NCBI RefSeq assembly: GCF_000003815.2 | Contig: NC_049983.1 | Span: 27,675,071-27,739,070, forward strand | Direction of reading: 5' to 3' | DNA length: 64,000 nucleotides | DNA from: Branchiostoma floridae | Lineage: Eukaryota > Chordata > Leptocardii > Amphioxiformes > Branchiostomatidae | Part shown: one piece after another, positions 23,931-34,893 of the stretch | Layout of the letters: every line of letters begins with the position of its first letter | Numbering within the stretch: the stretch's first letter is position 1 | Notes under the pieces: generated by a model | Databases searched by the model: none | The model's input: the letters and a program-made list of their open reading frames with translations, nothing else | Told to the model about the DNA's origin: nothing | Translations under genes and position numbers: made by a program

Positions 23931-24130
23931 CACCAGATGTTTATCAACTGCCGAGACCAAAGCTCAAGAACAACCGAACAAAGTACAAGCAATCAACTTG
24001 CTGTCCCAAAACCCCACCGAGAAACCTTCAGAAGAGCCATCACGTGCACCTACCGTGGACCCATCATCTGGAACAGTTTACCACCATACGGACGGCCCCA
24101 ACTCTGGCTTCCTTAAGAGACTCTTAAAGT
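23930..24130 (+). pseudogene. LINE C-terminal fragment
   Basis: The frame HQMFINCRDQSSRTTEQSTS ... LAVPKPHRETFRRAIT ... GPIIWNSLPP matches the C-terminal end of CR1/L2-like retrotransposon proteins (Arg-rich run, then RG-P-IWN-LPP). A frame change near 24115 restores a KRLLK end. It is distinct from the LINE at 11.4 kb. Confidence 0.65.
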
Positions 24131-25640
24131 AACGGAAACGACCGAAATGAAAGGACTCGAATCATGTAGAAGCTCTCACTATCTTGTATTTTGTTGCAAT
24201 GCTATTAAGTTGGAGAAATTCTTTCCAGAATATCTGCTTGTCATTTCCTAATTAAACATTTCCGAGATCACAACAAATCCAATTGAATACAATACTGATT
24301 CAGAAGGTATCAAGTAATCAATACTAAATAATCAATTTCCTTTTGGGCAGGCTGAGGGACATCCACATGAACCACTCGTATATATGCACGTTAATGCAGG
24401 TAAATTGGAGTTGTGTAGCACAATGTATTTCTGAAAAATTGTAACATGCATCAAAATTATCACCACCAAAGCTCACAAAGGCCACAAGGGGGTGGCCCAC
24501 GAATACGGCGCGTATCCGAGACCCGGGACTTTACGGATTCATGAATTACCCACAAGACAAGTCATATTTCTAGTGGAGACTTTGGCATATCGGTACAAAA
24601 TCTGACAGTCGGAATTTTGCGGATTTGCAGATTGTAAAAATGACATAGCTATACTATACGCCTGTACGTGTTCCACGGTGGCACTTGCAAATTTTGGCGG
24701 GCTAATTTCCCCCAGTGCTTTTAGTATCAACCAGCCATAGGACGCGCCGAGAGTTTCCACGTAGTTTTTTTTTAGCGAGAGAAAGTGGTGCGTTCCATGA
24801 TTATTGCGTCTACGTCGAATTCCAAAAAAGCTTGTTGTAGAGGCGTATCCCCCATTTATTTTCCTCATTTAGCTTATTTACAATATTTGACCTTCAATTT
24901 TTGGTCCAAGGCAAGAATTTTGTGAAGAAATTGAATTTCCTATGGACATTATGACTCTAATTCAGATAATTTTGGTGTAATTTCCGCTCTCATTTTCAAC
25001 CTATTATAGATTTCAAACTAACAGGAAATCTAGAGGGTACGAAAAAGAGCAAATATTATACTTTTTGTCGAAATATGTTTCCATGTTTATGAATACCAAG
25101 TTTCAAGTTTCAAGATCCGAAGTAAAATAGACGGACTAACGTTAACCGCACGCTCTTTTGAGACAGTTGTGTGTTACGTGANNNNNNNNNNNNNNNNNNN
25201 NNNNNNNNNNNNNNNNNNNNNNNNNNNNNNNNNNNNNNNNNNNNNNNNNNNNNNNNNNNNNNNNNNNNNNNNNNNNNNNNNCTAGGCCTGGTAACTATAT
25301 TACCAACTAACTGGTAATATGTAATATTTCATTGCGTCTATAATTTTCGAGCTTCCCAATCTAATCCTATAGATTTTATATGACCTGTTAATTTTAAAGC
25401 AAAGTCGTACAACATCTATTAATCGATATATTCATCTAATCCAGTGCTGAGCTAACTGACAAAATACGACAACTGCGTCCATATCGAATTGAATATGAAA
25501 TTTCTATGGTTTTTAAGAAGGCTCAGTATACCTCTGAGAAGAAAAATCAACGCAAAAATAGATGTAAATGAAGCAGAGCTACGACACTTATAAAAACTAC
25601 GGCTTGTAAAAAGAAAGGCCGACAGATAAGCCTAAAAGTT
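24130..25640. other. AT-rich intergenic sequence with assembly gap
   Basis: Contains a 100-N gap (25182-25281). A 109-residue minus-strand frame (24539-24868) has no recognisable motif. Nothing else can be supported. Confidence 0.5.
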
Positions 25641-25689
25641 TTTTAAAAAGTTAAAGTTTGCCCATACATATACAGATGCGTAGGGTTGC

Positions 25690-25870
25690 GCCCATCTCCA
25701 CTTCGAAGCCCTTGGGCCACACATTTGTGTACAGCAGGGGGCTGGTCCGCTGGTAGTGATGTGTGTTTAACTTCCATACTCTTCCTCATTAGTGCTGTGT
25801 GCTTAGCAGAGAAAGCAGCATGTACCATTTTTAGAGTCTTTGGTATGACTCGGCGAACACTCTACCCACT
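25690..25870 (-). repeat. SINE-like dispersed repeat fragment
   Basis: On the minus strand the segment reads taaaaatggtacatgctgct, then ttctctgctaagcacacagc, a pattern I associate with dispersed tRNA-tail SINE bodies of marine invertebrates. No second copy exists in this window to confirm it. Confidence 0.35.
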
Positions 25871-25913
25871 CACTCGGCCATTGCATAAGCCTAAAAGCTT
25901 GACATGACTTGTC

Positions 25914-25957
25914 GCAGCCGAACCTCTGCTTAAAGAGCAGAGGTTTGGTTGCTGAAA
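25914..25957. repeat. Short hairpin (cctctgct/agcagagg)
   Basis: The arms aacctctgct and gagcagaggtt flank a few bases, with partial extension (cagccg.../...ggttgctg). Related wording (caagcagaggttaggc) forms the ends of the fold-back element at 31.13-31.32 kb and a fragment at about 28268-28292. Confidence 0.55.
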
Positions 25958-26834
25958 AAAGCTGAGCGCAAATGATGAATCCTACTCACCGTTTGCAGAT
26001 TTCTGGCGTCTGTTGCTCTTGAACTTGCCTGGATGTTCTTGCTGGAGTTCAGTCGGTGGTTCCCTCTCGACTTGAACTGACTCGTGTAGAAAAGAGCAGC
26101 CCTTTTTATCTGTTCTGAGGAATTCATAAGAAGGCGGGGCCAAAACGTCAGCGGAGATGGTGTTATAGGCGTGTATTCGTGGAATGTTGACCCGCCTACA
26201 TATGTTGACCCACCCACCTACATAACTGTTGGACCTATTTTATGGGGCCAGGTGGATAATTTCTTAGCTCGCTACACTTCAAGTGTTCTAATGTGTCAAC
26301 TGTCACGGTCACGCAGAAGACAAATGTCAACCACTGTTAAAGTCATGGCTCGGAGCAATGGCACAAAAAGAACCGAATAGGCCGGTACTCTGCGTGGTGT
26401 GTGCGTCACAAGGATCGCATGTAGCTAACGTTAATGGGAGGGGGGTGAAATGGGGAATTCATGAGAAAGAGGAAAAAGCTTTATTAAAACAGCATGAAGC
26501 AAAGTGACTTTCGTATAGTCGACTGTAAAGTACATAATGCAATATGGGATTGAACAATATGGGATAACAAACTTGACTCCTGACACAATCAGGCGGTTCG
26601 TAACGTGAGTGTCACCATTTGTTCTAATAAAACACAATATTTTATGTATTTAGTATCCTAGCATTATAAGAGCTGAGAGATTTAAAGATATTGTCCAATC
26701 TACTTGTGGAATTTCTTGACTCATTCAGATGCCGAGATATTGTTTCGTCCATCAAGTCACTATTATGCAGGAGACCAGGCAGGAATAGCGTTGAGAGATG
26801 GTTTCTTCGGCATTACTTTTCAACAGGGTGGGGT

Positions 26835-27015
26835 TTTTTTTTGGGGGGGGGGGTGCCTTTGAGGCCTGCGCCAACCTTCATGTTGCATAACACATTAAGC
26901 AATTATACGAAGTTTGGACAAGTTCCTTTTTTCTGTAATGCCATGGCAACCGTTTGTTGACATGTATTTTTGACGAAATCGCTGATTAAGATTACATTTC
27001 TGTTATCTGCACTTG
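26835..27015. mobile_element. Fragment of TTAA-type MITE family
   Basis: Poly-G followed by tgcctttgaggcctgcgcca, then ...gccatggcaaccgtttgttgac... and gttatctgcacttg. All are matched in order in the complete element at 38180-39130. Its terminal repeats are missing. Confidence 0.7.
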
Positions 27016-27690
27016 CTGTACGGTGTCCTTACTCGTTTTACGGGCACGCGCGTCGAACGTACTGGCTCGAACAGTCTTCTCCTTGACCGCCTCCTTTCTC
27101 TCCTGTCCCTTCCTGCTCTCCTTAGTCCCGCAAGACTGAGACGGTATTGAGGAGGGCGTCTCTAAAAGTGCACCAAGCTTCCGTTGCTGGCATGCAGTTG
27201 GCATCAATGTGTTCTAGGCTCTCTGCGACCATCTTTTCAGTCTCCTGCTGGATGTCAGTGTGCTTCCTGAAATTATACTTATACTTCCTGATCTGTTCCT
27301 CCTGTGCCGCCTTTCGTCTGTGTGGTTAGTTCCAGTCCTGCATTGGGTATAACCAGGGCATTTTGAACCGAGTTCCTCCTGGAAACTCTGGTGAGGATGA
27401 AGTCAATTTGGGATGATATAGTCAAGTCGTTCCATCTGTACCAGGTCTGGGTGTGGCTTGGGCGGTGCTGGAAGAGAGTGTTTGCTATAACCAAGTCATG
27501 CTCTGCACAAAGGCTCAGGAGCTGGTATCCGTTGTAGTTACACTCTGTTTTGGTGCCGCTGTGGGGGCCTAGGTGCCTTGTCCAGAGGTCTCTTCTTCTT
27601 CCTACCCTACCGTTAAAGTCAACCATTACAACTACATCTTCTGGTCCCATAGAAACAATTAATTGAATTTGTTGTACAAACAACTTCATT
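26992..27690 (-). pseudogene. LINE endonuclease and linker fragment
   Basis: The minus strand encodes the central and C-terminal part of an apurinic-like endonuclease domain: VVVMVDFNGRVG (GDFN-type), NGYQLLSLCAEHDLVIANT, then a SQIDFIL core with the His of the usual D-H pair replaced or shifted. It is followed by frameshifted sequence that resembles the linker before reverse transcriptase. The reading is broken near 27320. Confidence 0.75.
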
Positions 27691-28165
27691 AGAACTAATA
27701 GGAAAGCTTTTGTAGGCCCAATACTTACTCAAGGCCCTTTCTGAACAACTAAACACGTTGTGAGTTGGTCTGACTTTTCTTGTTGCATTCATGTTAGTTT
27801 TAATGTTTGCTAAAGTCTCCAAACATCATCAGTTCAAGGTGTTTTCTCCTTAAGTAGACTAGTGCAACTGAAAAAAAATCAACGGTAAAACATTGAAGGT
27901 TGCCATCTTAAAAATGCCAAACTGTGTGAGTCAGAAGGTTGCGTTTCCCTTGACTGGGTCTGAGTGCAGCAGGTGTATTTCACGGTTGTGTGACTCCCTG
28001 TAAGGCATGTTTGGACTAGGGGCTTGTTTAGACCAAGGAGGTTGTTTTTTTTTGTCAACGTCCTTGTTCAGATAGACAAAACTTGCCAGTATCAAAGAGT
28101 TTGTTTCTGACACACAGAGGCGTGTCGGCTTTGTCTAGAGATTGATTCATCGCAAATAAAGCTTT
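27505..28165. repeat. Duplicated segment, copy 1 (partner 30180-30835)
   Basis: It shares with 30180-30835, in order: tgtgggggcctaggtgcctt, accctaccgttaaagtcaac, tgaacaactaaacacgttg, tcaacggtaaaacattgaag, gtgactccctgtaaggcatg and aggggcttgtttagac. The 5' part is LINE endonuclease sequence; the rest is non-coding, probably the LINE 5' region. Confidence 0.85.
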
Positions 28166-28568
28166 TAGCCCCTCACTGTACAGATGTCGAAAACAGAATG
28201 ATATATAACATGCAGTGTTTGTTTTTCTCCTTTCGTTCAAACAACAACGTAACGGGGGCAAATAGTCAAATACTGTTCTATTCTCCAAACAGAGGTTAGG
28301 CCGTGGGGATAGAAGTGGTTGGAATTTCTAACCGCTACCTCCATGTCATTGACCTTATCCCCCCGGCCCAACCTTGGGGGAGAGTCGGAAAATAAAATCC
28401 ATCTTGAAAAGACAACAACATTTTCAGCTTATAGTAACGTTAATATTGTAAGATTGCAAATTCAAAACTCACTGTACTTATCGTGGCATCATTGACTAGT
28501 ACGCAATAGAGTACAGGGCATGAAGCGCTAAGTATGGACTGAAAAACATTTATTTACAGCTAAAGAGT

Positions 28569-28690
28569 AGGGGGACCTGTCACGTCCTTGATCGGAAGTC
28601 CTCCTAGGAGAAGGATACACAAATAACAAGCCTGCAGCTGCATCTGCTGGGGCCGTCTTGCATGGGGCAGACGGGTCGACGAACTTACCT
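28569..28690 (+). mobile_element. SINE body fragment
   Basis: The segments tccttgatcggaagtcctcc, taggagaaggatac and gctgcatctgctgg match the body of the SINE at 1535-2000 (corresponding part about 1799-1866). The tRNA-like head is absent. Confidence 0.7.
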
Positions 28691-30110
28691 CTAATACCTT
28701 GGCTGTGTGCCTACTCACATGTCGAAATGACAGAGAATCCATAATTACTGTTACAATTCATTTAGCTTGCTGTTGACGGGTTTATGGTGAAATCTACAAT
28801 AAGGACATGTCGATTTGATTATATGCATGACATCCGTGTGCGCTTCAATTTACGGCCCCCCCCCCTCCAAAATAAAACAGTTTTCAACCATACTGTAAAT
28901 CATTCAAAGCAGCTACAAAATGAGAAAATGTATACGGCGTAGATTGCAAAAAAAAAAAAACTTAAAAGTATTTGACCTCATAGAATATCAACGTCAATTC
29001 CAAGGTCAAGGAAGAATAAAAATGAATCTATTGTTCGGAATACCATACCCTGTGTGTTATAGCATTGTTGAACCTTCCTGGCCACTTATATTGTATAATA
29101 AAGACAACTTCTTTTTTCAATTTTTTTTCAACCGCTACCTGCAGGCCACTACTATCCCCCGACCTCAGCTTGGAGTTCTATTTAAGTTTGAGCCAGCTGC
29201 GCATAACAACTTGTAACCCTTTCTTGCGGCGTGTTTCTTCCCTGTCGGTCAATTACACCTCCATGCACCATGAATGCACAGATGAACTTGAATGCGAGTT
29301 CTGGGGGATTCGCCTTGGAGTGTTCAAATACACGTCAAGTCCATGCACCATTTATAAGCGAAATAACTTAAGGCCAGGTCTGGGCTTTGGCATGTTCCAC
29401 GTCCATGTTTGGCACGCCCATGCACTGCGCCCTCGCACAATAAGGCCAGTTCTGCCTTTACTTGCCTTGTGGCATGCGTGCACGCAAAATGAGAAAATAT
29501 ATGTCGTAGCACATTTTCTATGTTGTCTGACTCCAATATAGTATTTACAAATCTGTTGTATTCTATATCGTATTGCCCATAAGGGATAAAACCTAGCCTC
29601 TACCAGGCACGTCCATATACATACATTTACATCCATGAGGAATGCTGGCCTGAGTTAGTTAACGTGTTCTTATAAATTATTTACAAATGCAGTACATACT
29701 CGTATTCAAGTGTTTCTCCATTAACCTTGCCTTCTTCATTCTCATTGTATCGAAGTTCAAATTATGTGCCGCACAAAGTAATTGTTACCGATGCTACTTT
29801 CTTTTCTTTCTTTAATCAGTTTTACATCATTCTCTTCATACAGATAAAGGCACAGGCAGTGCCGGTAGCAGTCACCGACGAGCAGCCGGTATTGTCGCGG
29901 GCCTCGCTGACTTGCGGGTGCGGAAGGTAGGGTCCGGCCATCGAGGCAAACCATGGAGTTGAAGCCCAGAGCTGGACTCACTGGACGGACCAGCAGCATG
30001 GAAGCACAGTGTGAAGACTATTCCGACTGCTGCCTACCCCTGTGACAGGGATCCCAGCAGCAGTATAATCAAAAATGGATACGACGACGACGACGACGAC
30101 TCTTTATAGT
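28690..30110. other. Intergenic sequence, repeat-like tail with (GAC)n
   Basis: No gene was recognised. The stretch 29850-30105 ends in a (ACG)n/(GAC)n run and looks like a retroelement 3' end with a microsatellite tail, but its family is not evident. Confidence 0.4.
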
Positions 30111-30179
30111 CGTTGAAGGGATTCATTAGTCACGTATGTTCACAGTTAATAGAAAATTTTTCATCAATCAGTGAAAGTA

Positions 30180-30835
30180 AAGCACAGAGGCTCAGGAGCT
30201 AACTCGTTGTAGTACTAGTAACACTCTGCTTTGGTGTCGCTGTGGGGGCCTAGTTGCCTTGTCCAGAGGTCTCTTTTTCTCCCTCCATACCCTACCGTTA
30301 AAGTCACCCATTACAACTACTTCTACTCGTCCAATACAAATGATTATGTGTTGTACGAACAACTTCTTTAGGACTAAAAGAAAGATTGTTGTAGTCCCAA
30401 TAAGCACTCAAGGCCCTTTCTGAACAACTAAACACGTTGGGAGTTGGTCTGGCTTTTCTTGTTGATTTCATTTTAGTTTTAATGTAAGGTTGATAAAATC
30501 TGCTAATATTACGAGTTCAAGGTGTTTTCTCGTTACATGACTTTGACTTTTCACATGAAAGTAGTGCAACTGAAAATTAATCAACGGTCAAATATTGAAA
30601 GTGGCTGTGTTAAAGATGAGAAGGTCAAGGAGAACTATGTGAGCTAGAAGGTTGCGTTTCCCTTGACTGGGCCTGAGTGCAGCAGCGTAGTTCACGGTTG
30701 TGTGACTCCCTGTAAGGCATGTTTGGACTAGGGGCTTGTTTAGACAGACAAAACTCCAGTGTGGAAGAGTTTGTTTCAGACTGACAGAGGTGCGTCGGCT
30801 TTGTCTAGAGATCGATTCATCGCAAATAAACATTC
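30180..30835. repeat. Duplicated segment, copy 2 (partner 27505-28165)
   Basis: Second, more decayed copy. The minus-strand frame 30192-30407 still shows VVVMGDFNGRVW of the LINE endonuclease. The intact GDFN here versus VDFN in copy 1 shows that the copies decayed independently. Confidence 0.85.
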
Positions 30836-31127
30836 ATTAGTGACCTTTTGTGCAGGTGTTTGTTGTTTGTTTGAACACTTATTTATTCACGAAAGCTCAA
30901 GTCGGCCTGCAAGCCGCTTTTGTTCGCCTTGAAAGCAGAATAATAACTGCTTGTCCTGGGGTAAATATTTCACTAATTACAGGTGCACTTGGGTAAGTCC
31001 CCAGGTGTCATTCATCACTGTACAGTTATCACAAACTTAGAACATGGTCAGCACCCCTCAGCCATGCAGTCCTTCATTAGTCCCTTGGATTCGCCTCGGG
31101 TGTTAAAAGGAACTACCTTGTGGGCGG

Positions 31128-31324
31128 ATCAATCTACTCTCCAAGCAGAGGTTAGGCTCCGGCTGTTTTTTTAACGTTTTTTTTAGTCGTTTTTATCGGG
31201 CTTTCTATTATCGGCCTAACCGGACACAGCAAAAAAAAAGACAAAATAGAAAGCCCGATAAAAACGACTTAAAAAAACGTTAAAAAAACAGACGGAGCCT
31301 AACCTCTGCTTGGAGAGTAGGATC
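31128..31324. mobile_element. Fold-back (hairpin) element
   Basis: Two arms of about 80 bp (31128-31209 and 31246-31324) are inverted copies: tactctccaagcagaggtta ... ttatcgggctttctatt on the left and its complement on the right. About 35 bp separate them. The element is non-coding. Fragments of the arm end occur at about 28268 and 25920. Confidence 0.9.
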
Positions 31325-31560
31325 AACCCTAATTCCCCATAGAAGGCCTCGTTTTTCATGTTCTAACTATTACATGTCAGAGTGACTTCCGACAGATCAC
31401 CTCGCTTTGTATGGCAGGAAAAACACCTCTCGTGCCTGAAGACTTTTGATCCCTCCAAGTCTGTCTATGCTGATTGTCAAAAGAGGGGGGGGGGCAGATT
31501 GTTGGTGGAGAGGGGCGCGACAGTGGGAGGAGGGGGCCGTACCTGGTCCCTGTCACGTTT

Positions 31561-31710
31561 ATGAAGGTTAGACATCCAGGTAAACAATATTCAAATAAAA
31601 TTCAATTTCTATTGCCGGGTTTAAAACGGAGATTTACTTTCGGACGTTTTTGAGTGACATCCGTCACTTTTCGTCAGCGTCACTAGAATAAAAATGACGG
31701 AATAATTCAA
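31561..31710 (-). mobile_element. Penelope-like element tail with degenerate hammerhead motif
   Basis: The minus strand reads ctgacga, then gtgac-ggat-gtcac (stem II), then a caaaaacgtc segment in place of gaaacgtc. So a hammerhead core is present but damaged at the conserved GAAA. The flank ggttagacatccaggtaa recurs, inverted, beside the palindrome at 39.14-39.24 kb. Confidence 0.5.
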
Positions 31711-32199
31711 TACAAAGGACCATAACTTTTCCTATGATGTTAACATTGTCTCACCATAGGGAACTACTAGTATGCAAGCGTGATTAACATTTGAGTGACC
31801 TTTGCATACTATCCATAGGAGTTAGTGACTTGACAGAGAGAGAAAGAGTGAATTGACATGTTCAACCAGTTTCTGATTAGCTGTACTTGTATTGAATTGT
31901 TCTGCCAGTTCATTACAGTGACGCAGAAGAATAGTCACCCCCACTATAAGTAGAATCATCTGGGTATAGGTCTCGCTCTCAGGGTATTGTGAACCGTCAT
32001 TAAGTAGGGGAATCCTTACAACGCTATGAACGTCACAAGGGAGAGCAATCCGCCACGGTCAGCAGGAAAATATAAAAGACGAAGACTTGGTCGTTCATTC
32101 GGTGGTTACAGGAACCGGCTATGAATCATTGCACCGTATATTGTTGTTTATTGTTCATTCACTCCTTTAGTTGTTAACATAACAATGCAGCAACTAATC

Positions 32200-32600
32200 T
32201 TCCAGGAGTAATACACATAAAACACATACAGTTTGCAACATACACACATACAACATGTCAATAAAAAATCATTAAACAAAACACATGTGCCTTATCCAAT
32301 AATCATCAATCATCAAGCCCCTCATGTGTCTTTAGCTAAGTCTCGCATATGTTTCACCAGCTGCCGTCTGAAAATCCTGGATGTGTTCGCAGTTTGCAGC
32401 TCATGTGATAGTTTGTTCCAATCTGTTGCTGCTCTATATGTGAAGGATTGGGTGGGTCATTAACCCTGTATTGTGGTTCAAACACAATGATATCGATGGT
32501 TCCGGTATCCCGTCTGCCCCTGTCAAAAGCTACGGTCATACAGTTGACGAGCCACACTGTCCATTATCTTTGAAATCGTCAGAGGGTCGCCCCTATCTGA
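32200..32600 (-). pseudogene. Retroelement C-terminal fragment (LINE-like)
   Basis: The minus strand gives RRDTGTIDIIVFEPQYRVND, then, after a frame change, TYRAATDWNKLSHELQTANT and SRIFRRQLVKHM. The WN-LS/LP followed by F-R-L-KH is the usual end of LINE ORF2 proteins. It is broken by at least one frameshift. Confidence 0.5.
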
Positions 32601-32616
32601 ATCTACGCTACGATAT

Positions 32617-32803
32617 CTAAGACCTACGTCACATTTCAAAACCGGGGCCCGACCAGGCAGATCTAGGGAACGATAATTCACACACACACACAAGACGTAA
32701 AGAGAATAGTCGTGGGCATTATTTGTGTAAATTTTTACGTATAAATTTCTATTTTCCGATTCCACAAACCGGGCCCCGGTTTGAAAACGTGACGTTAGCC
32801 TAA
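32617..32803. mobile_element. MITE, CGGGGCC-rich TIR family, copy 1
   Basis: The left end taagacctacgtcacatttc and then aaaaccggggcccg is inverted at the right end (cgggccccggtttgaaaacg, then tgacgttagcctaa). About 190 bp; no coding. Confidence 0.75.
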
Positions 32804-33010
32804 GGGCGCTTCTAACAGCCCTCCACCCCACCGGTCAGGTCCGACCAGCCCCTGGCAGGGCTAGGGGGGATTGCGTCACACAGGCCAGTCCGTATCAATC
32901 GTGCGACGACAGAGAGAACACCGGGCGTATATATTATATTTCTGCTGAAAATGTCATTTAGGATCATTTAGAGCTCGCGAACTGGTAGGCCGATCGAGTT
33001 TCGTGCTGCG

Positions 33011-33208
33011 TAAGGCTTAGGTCACATTTCCAAACCGGGCCCCGGCCGGGATATTTACGGAAACGAAAAGTAAAAGTGTTTACCAAGGAATATACACAAA
33101 CTATGCCAATGACTGATATTGTTTCCGTTTTTTTTGTTTTGTTGCCTTTTATATCACAATTTTCGCCACCCGGCCGGGCCCCGGGTTGGGAATTGTGACC
33201 CAGGCCTA
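33011..33208. mobile_element. MITE, same family, copy 2
   Basis: The left end taaggcttaggtcacatttc, then caaaccgggccccggccggg, mirrors the right end cccggccgggccccgggttg, then ggaattgtgacccaggccta. About 200 bp, AT-rich centre, no coding. Confidence 0.8.
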
Positions 33209-33642
33209 ACAGGGCGTCACTACTGAGGTGTGGCGGGAACTGTAGTCTTCTTGATGCAGCGCCATCTAGTGGCGAGACGTATAGATGCAGCCATTATAGC
33301 GATGCAATATATACATATATATATAGTACAGTGTTGTAATCAGTCCGCTATCACGCGATACAGGTTGGCCCTGCCTACTGCCATGTAGTTTACGTGTTTG
33401 ATAAGTTATATAAAAAGTTTTAATTGTTACATCCTCAGCTCAGCACTTACTAAACTCTAACTCACACCACTGACTCAGAGACGACATGATCTATCTGCAG
33501 ATCTCCGACCTTCAGGGACCAGCTCCCTCCGTGCCATGAGACAATTTCTGGTAGAGAGACTTGGTCAAGTAGCAGGCTGCAGACTCTCAGAGCCAACACC
33601 ACTCGATTAACAAAAAGTCCGGTCTACCACATGGTGTCCTTA

Positions 33643-34042
33643 AGCCCCGTTTACAAATCAAGAATTTAGCTCGTCCGAGTTGTCAGCGAGCTCTAAATTA
33701 CGAGGAGGCATGACCCTGATGCCCACAAAAAAACGCCACCGTATGAGATCTTCATCGTCCATACGNNNNNNNNNNNNNNNNNNNNNNNNNNNNNNNNNNN
33801 NNNNNNNNNNNNNNNNNNNNNNNNNNNNNNNNNNNNNNNNNNNNNNNNNNNNNNNNNNNNNNNNNNNNNNNNNNNNNNNNNNNNNNNNNNNNNNNNNNNN
33901 NNNNNNNNNNNNNNNNNNNNNNNNNNNNNNNNNNNNGAAGAAACTCTGCCATTTGTTTGTAGGCATCAGGTTCATGCCTCCTCGTAATTTAGAGCTCGCT
34001 GACAACTCGGCCGAGCTAAATTCTTGATTTGTAAACGGGGCT
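33643..34042. mobile_element. MITE with TTA duplication (Harbinger-like), gap inside
   Basis: The terminal inverted repeat agccccgtttacaaatcaag continues for about 75 bp, including aatttagctcg and gagctctaaattacgaggag, and is mirrored at the right end. TTA flanks both sides (33640-33642 and 34043-34045), as in PIF/Harbinger elements. The centre is an unresolved gap (33766-33936). Confidence 0.8.
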
Positions 34043-34159
34043 TTACTAATGATGACATTGTAAAAACAGTTTTCTTAACTTGCCTAATGGAGACATTGTG
34101 TGATTAATTTTGCTTAAAAGATGGCATTGTGTAAATAGTTTTAACAGTTTTAATTCCTG

Positions 34160-34345
34160 CCTCCCTGTGGAGTATCAGCACCATGGACAGCTGCTGGCCG
34201 ATTCTGGTCAGCAGCCGGGGGGCATTACAGTCTCCTCGGGGGGAGGTATAACCTCTGTATAAAGATGCTCTTTTTACACAACCATTGCTTTATTCATACC
34301 GACGTTTTAGTGTCCGTGGCGTAAAGCAACAGTTGTGTAAACAGG
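34160..34345 (-). repeat. Array-associated repeat block (copy 1 of 4)
   Basis: The block opens cctgcctccctgtggagtat and continues cagcaccatggacagctgct and ggcattacag. It recurs at 40975-41165, 42213-42300 and 46290-46370, upstream of lectin copies, and so marks the units of the duplicated array. In two copies it ends with cattgctttattcataccg and a gacgttttag- or ggtgtttcgg-like segment resembling a Penelope-like tail on the minus strand. Confidence 0.7.
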
Positions 34346-34453
34346 GTCTATAAAGTGACGTACCAACCTGATGAACCTATTCACCGAGGTATTACCTCAT
34401 CTTCTGCCTCAAACCTGCCAATCTGCTTTCCGTGGCCTGTACCTTTTGCCCGT

Positions 34454-34893
34454 GACGGAGTGATTAAGTAATCATACTCTCCGTCTGCCCTGTCCACCCG
34501 CCTTCTCTGGTCATGATTGCTGGCTGTGAAAGTAGCTGGGAGGCGGCTCAACAGCAGACACGTGAGGCTACCAAACAAACTCGGCCCTACGTCTACCGAG
34601 CTAGTTTCGCGTTTACAACAACAGTCCGGATCAGTAGCCGGATAATGCCCTCAGCCTCACCACTGGTTGAAAACTTTGCAGTGCGTGGGCAGAGGTTTCA
34701 GTCATAAGATTTGTCTGCAACTTGCAGGAAAACAACGGTCATTCGTCCTTGAACTGCTTTTCACACGTTGATCCTTCCATATAAGAGTTTTCCAGCTTTT
34801 CCAGACTAATCGCGATACAAGATTCCATATTCATGCACCTTGTATTTGCCTGCTTTAGACTGCGCACTTTTCGCTAGTCACAGTACAGCAGAA
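34454..34893 (+). promoter_or_regulatory. Promoter of lectin copy A
   Basis: Contains the array-wide elements in order: a palindromic tgattaagtaatca (34461-34474; ATTACGTAAT in copies B and C), GCGTGGGCA (34683-34691), gtctgcaacttgcagg, and ccatataaga (34777-34786, a CArG/TATA-like box) about 110 bp before the ATG at 34894. Confidence 0.6.

Noticed and set aside
24539-24868. 109-residue minus-strand frame
   Set aside because: No recognised motif, and no codon bias or splice context to support it. Possible but unsupported.
34296-34345. Hammerhead ribozyme at the array-block ends (also 41110-41165)
   Set aside because: The accaa/gacgttt-type 3' half is present, but no CTGATGA core or stem II is found on the minus strand; at best Penelope-like tail remnants.
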